Below are positions 61,506 through 64,000 of a stretch of DNA of 64,000 nt, one piece after another. Location of the stretch: contig NZ_CP045496.1 in assembly GCF_015500075.1 (NCBI RefSeq), positions 5,342,001 through 5,406,000 of the forward strand, read 5' to 3'. Below the pieces are notes generated by a model. The model was not told the origin of the DNA, made no database searches, and was given only the letters and a program-made list of their open reading frames with translations. The stretch is from Mesorhizobium sp. INR15. GTDB taxonomy: Bacteria > Pseudomonadota > Alphaproteobacteria > Rhizobiales > Rhizobiaceae. A program made the translations under genes and the position numbers. Each line of letters begins with the position of its first letter. Position 1 is the first letter of the stretch.

Positions 61506-62534
61506 GTGGGGAATGCAGGGGTTTCGTTGGCGCTAAGCGTCGGCGATCCGTCCGGCGTCGGGCCGGAGATAGCGCTTGCTGCCTGGCAGGCACGCGACGA
61601 TGCCGCCTTACCACCGTTCTATCTTCTCGCGGATCCCGCACTGGTTACCGCGCGGGCGCGCCAGCTTGGCATTTCAGCGCCGATCATCGAGACGACACCA
61701 GAACTTGCAGCGGGGCTCTTTTCGCGTGCCCTGCCCGTTGTTCCATTGGATGCACGCTTCGTCGACAGCCCCGGCCGACCAGATCCGGCCAATGCCGCCG
61801 GCACCATAGAGGCCATAGACCGCGCCGTCGCGGACTGTCTCGCCGGCAAGGCCGCCGCGGTCGTCACGTGCCCCATCGCCAAGAAGCCGCTCTACGATGC
61901 CGGCTTCCGTTTTCCCGGCCACACCGAATACCTGGCGCATCTCTCGGCACGTCACAGCGGCGTCGAGGTGATGCCGGTGATGCTGCTTGCTGGTCCCGAC
62001 CTGCGCACGGTTCCGGTCACCATCCATATCGCGTTGGCCGAGGTACCGAAGGCGCTGACCACCGAATTGATTGTCGCCACCGCACGTATCACCGCCGCCG
62101 ATCTCGCCAACCGCTTCGGCATCGCCAAGCCCAGGCTTGCCGTGGCGGGCCTTAACCCGCATGCCGGTGAAGGCGGCTCGATGGGCCTTGAGGACGAGCG
62201 CATCATCCGCCCGGCGATCGACAGTCTGCGCGCCGAAGGCATCGACGCTTTCGGGCCGCTGCCCGCCGATACCCTGTTCCATGCTCGCGCGCGGACCAGC
62301 TATGATGTGGCGATCTGCATGTATCACGATCAGGCGCTGATCCCGGCCAAGGCGCTGGCCTTCGATGAGGCCGTCAACGTCACGCTCGGCCTGCCGTTCA
62401 TCCGCACGTCGCCAGACCACGGCACGGCTTTCGACATCGCCGGCAAGGGCTTGGCGCGGCCCGATAGCCTGATGGCCGCGTTGCGGCTTGCCAGGCAGTT
62501 GGCCGATATTGACAAGAGGGCGGCTAGCGCATGA
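61506..62534 (+). CDS. pdxA: 4-hydroxythreonine-4-phosphate dehydrogenase
   Basis: The 342-residue NAD-dependent enzyme begins at GTG 61506 and has LALSVGDPSGVGPEI, VTCPIAKKPLYDAGF, the metal-binding His in FPGHTEYLAH, VAGLNPHAGEGGSMG and MYHDQALIPAK, with SPDHGTAFDIAG near the end. It oxidises 4-phosphohydroxy-L-threonine for pyridoxal-phosphate synthesis. It lies 13 bases after the SurA-like gene and overlaps rsmA by four bases, a linkage conserved across proteobacteria. Confidence 0.96.
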   Translation: MGNAGVSLALSVGDPSGVGPEIALAAWQARDDAALPPFYLLADPALVTARARQLGISAPIIETTPELAAGLFSRALPVVPLDARFVDSPGRPDPANAAGTIEAIDRAVADCLAGKAAAVVTCPIAKKPLYDAGFRFPGHTEYLAHLSARHSGVEVMPVMLLAGPDLRTVPVTIHIALAEVPKALTTELIVATARITAADLANRFGIAKPRLAVAGLNPHAGEGGSMGLEDERIIRPAIDSLRAEGIDAFGPLPADTLFHARARTSYDVAICMYHDQALIPAKALAFDEAVNVTLGLPFIRTSPDHGTAFDIAGKGLARPDSLMAALRLARQLADIDKRAASA

Positions 62535-63370
62535 GCATCGACGGGCTGCCGCCGCTTCGCGAAGTGATTGAGCGCCATGGGCTGCAGGCGAAGAAGGCGC
62601 TCGGCCAGAATTTCCTGCTCGACCTCAACCTCACCGGAAAGATCGCCCGCACCGCCGGCGACCTGTCCAACACAACCGTGATCGAAGTCGGCCCCGGCCC
62701 CGGCGGGCTGACCCGCGCACTGCTGTCGAACGGTGCGCAGCGCGTCATCGCCATCGAACGCGACGAGCGTTGCCTCGCCGCGCTTGCCGAAGTCTCCGAC
62801 CATTATCCAGGCCGGCTGGACGTCGTTTCCGGCGATGCGCTGAAGACTGATTTCGCGGCACTTGCCGGTGAGGCATCCAGAGATGGCAAGCCAGTGAAGA
62901 TCGTCGCCAACCTGCCCTACAATATCGGCACCGAGTTGCTGGTGCGTTGGCTGACCATCAGCGACTGGCCGCCGTTCTACACCTCGATGACCTTGATGTT
63001 CCAGCGCGAGGTGGCCGAGCGCATCGTTGCGCCCGCCGGTAGCGACAGTTATGGCCGGCTGGGAGTTCTTGCCGGCTGGCGGACAGAGGCGAGGATCGCC
63101 TTCGACGTGCCGCCGCAGGCCTTCACGCCGCCCCCCAAGGTAACCTCTTCTGTGGTGCATCTGGTGCCGCGCGCCGCTCCCCTGCCCGCTGATGTGAAGA
63201 GACTGGGACGCGTCACCGAGGCAGCCTTCGGCCAGCGCCGCAAGATGCTGCGGCAGAGTGTGAAAAGCCTTGGTGGCGAGGCATTGCTCGAACGTGCCGG
63301 CATCGATCCGACGCGGCGCGCCGAAACGCTCAGCGTCGAGGAATTCGTGCGGCTGACCAACGCTGTGTAG
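62531..63370 (+). CDS. rsmA: 16S rRNA dimethyladenosine transferase
   Basis: The 279-residue enzyme (also ksgA) begins GLQAKKALGQNFLLDLNLTG and has SAM motif IEVGPGPGGLTRALL, DVVSGDALKTD, the catalytic NLPYNIGTELLVRWL and FQREVAERI, and a C-terminal helical domain with RRKMLRQSVKSLGG. It dimethylates A1518 and A1519 of 16S rRNA, a late check in small-subunit assembly. Confidence 0.97.
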   Translation: MSIDGLPPLREVIERHGLQAKKALGQNFLLDLNLTGKIARTAGDLSNTTVIEVGPGPGGLTRALLSNGAQRVIAIERDERCLAALAEVSDHYPGRLDVVSGDALKTDFAALAGEASRDGKPVKIVANLPYNIGTELLVRWLTISDWPPFYTSMTLMFQREVAERIVAPAGSDSYGRLGVLAGWRTEARIAFDVPPQAFTPPPKVTSSVVHLVPRAAPLPADVKRLGRVTEAAFGQRRKMLRQSVKSLGGEALLERAGIDPTRRAETLSVEEFVRLTNAV

Positions 63371-63393
63371 CCCTTTCCCGATCGGAGAAGGCT

Positions 63394-64000
63394 TCAGCTC
63401 GTCTTTTCATCCAGCAGGCTGGAGATGAAATCGAACAGGCCTGGACGGCGGTCACGACGCAGCCGTTCGGCGACGACGATGCCGCGCACCTCGGCAAAGG
63501 CACGATCAAGATCGTCGTTGACGATGACGAAGTCGTATTCCTTCCAGTGCTCGATCTCGTTGCGGGCGTTCTTCAGCCGCGTCTCGATCACAGCCTCCTG
63601 GTCCTCGGCGCGGCGCTTCAGCCTCGCCTTCAATTCCTTCATCGATGGCGGCAGGATGAAGATCGAGACGATGTCGGCACGCATCTTTTCCTTAAGCTGC
63701 TGGGCGCCCTGCCAATCGATGTCGAACAGCATGTCGCGGCCTTGCGCCAGCGCCAGTTCGGCTGGCTCGCGCGGTGTCGCGTAGCAATTGCCGTGCACTT
63801 CGGCCCATTCGAGCAGCGCATCGGAATCACGCAGCCGCTCAAACTCGCGCATGGTGCGGAAATGGTAGTGAACGCCTTCGATCTCGCTGCCCCGGCGCGG
63901 TCTCGTCGTGACCGAAACCGACAGTTCGAGACTGGAGTCGCTTTCCAGCAGATTGCGCGCGATCGTCGACTTGCCGGCGCCGGACGGCGACGACAATACG
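63394..64000 (-). CDS. gmk: Guanylate kinase, N-terminus beyond window edge
   Basis: The frame runs off the right edge and shows at least 202 residues: P-loop LSSPSGAGKSTIARNLL, SVSVTTRPRRGSEIEGVHYHF, EWAEVHGNCYATPRE, DMLFDIDWQGAQQL and ILPPSMKELKARLKRRAED. The enzyme phosphorylates GMP to GDP. A few N-terminal residues lie outside the window. It is convergent with rsmA with 23 bases between stops and no clear terminator. Confidence 0.95.
   Translation of the reverse strand, partial: VLSSPSGAGKSTIARNLLESDSSLELSVSVTTRPRRGSEIEGVHYHFRTMREFERLRDSDALLEWAEVHGNCYATPREPAELALAQGRDMLFDIDWQGAQQLKEKMRADIVSIFILPPSMKELKARLKRRAEDQEAVIETRLKNARNEIEHWKEYDFVIVNDDLDRAFAEVRGIVVAERLRRDRRPGLFDFISSLLDEKTS

Overview
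The window looks like a chromosomal segment of an alphaproteobacterium of the order Hyphomicrobiales, most likely Mesorhizobium or a close relative. The evidence is a high GC content, the rhizobial gene sets purM-purN opposite a CDP-alcohol transferase/AI-2E permease/hdaA, lptF-lptG-lptD-surA-like-pdxA-rsmA with gmk beyond, a MucR/Ros regulator, Omp25-like porin, an NDUFS4-like complex I subunit, and three tandem DUF680 proteins, a family I know essentially from Mesorhizobium. All assignments come from reading the sequence; no search was run.

Layout. 1-2070 is the decayed end of an integrated element: an ssb cut by an amber codon, a small excisionase-like protein and a tyrosine integrase broken by three frameshifts, next to tRNA-Arg(TCT). 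2100-5390 holds an NDUFS4-like gene, tRNA-Pro(TGG), a small Atu4866-like protein opposite a LysR regulator, a two-helix membrane protein and a VapBC-type toxin-antitoxin pair. 5388-10335 is core (hdaA, AI-2E permease, CDP-alcohol transferase, then divergently purM, purN and a SixA-like phosphatase). 10385-11329 is the DUF680 triplet. 11896-18171 has a two-component system, a NitT/TauT-type ABC importer and, divergently, an RND efflux pair that runs to 21300. 21337-24433 carries dapB, a UvrD-like helicase and a 57-residue membrane protein that is easy to overlook. 25202-29391 is a catabolic unit (diaminopropionate ammonia-lyase, two M20 amidohydrolases) with a divergent Lrp regulator. 29398-32728 holds a molybdopterin oxidoreductase with a single frameshift, plus a CcdA/thioredoxin pair.

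32841-38485 carries an ABC-F ATPase, MucR (TTG start), a small conserved protein, and a DMT exporter plus 2OG-Fe(II)-like oxygenase opposite a LysR regulator. 38544-43600 holds DinB-like, GST, DUF2934, ndk, a MarR/cupin pair with twin operators, a YbaY/META protein with tandem repeats upstream, then moaE, moaD, pgsA, uvrC and an SDR on one strand. 47494-53304 holds an Omp25-like porin, a GST, a histone H1-like Lys/Ala protein, a winged-helix regulator, a secreted protein and a methyltransferase/rlmJ operon. 53375-64000 has holC, pepA, and the LPS-export/pdxA/rsmA operon, facing a partial gmk.

The most interesting points are regulatory and evolutionary. Several regulators have clear palindromic operators placed on their own start sites. 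One integrated element is visibly dying. The dpaL/amidohydrolase/Lrp unit may be an undescribed route for N-acylated diaminopropionate compounds. No CRISPR array, insertion sequence or phage structural gene was seen.
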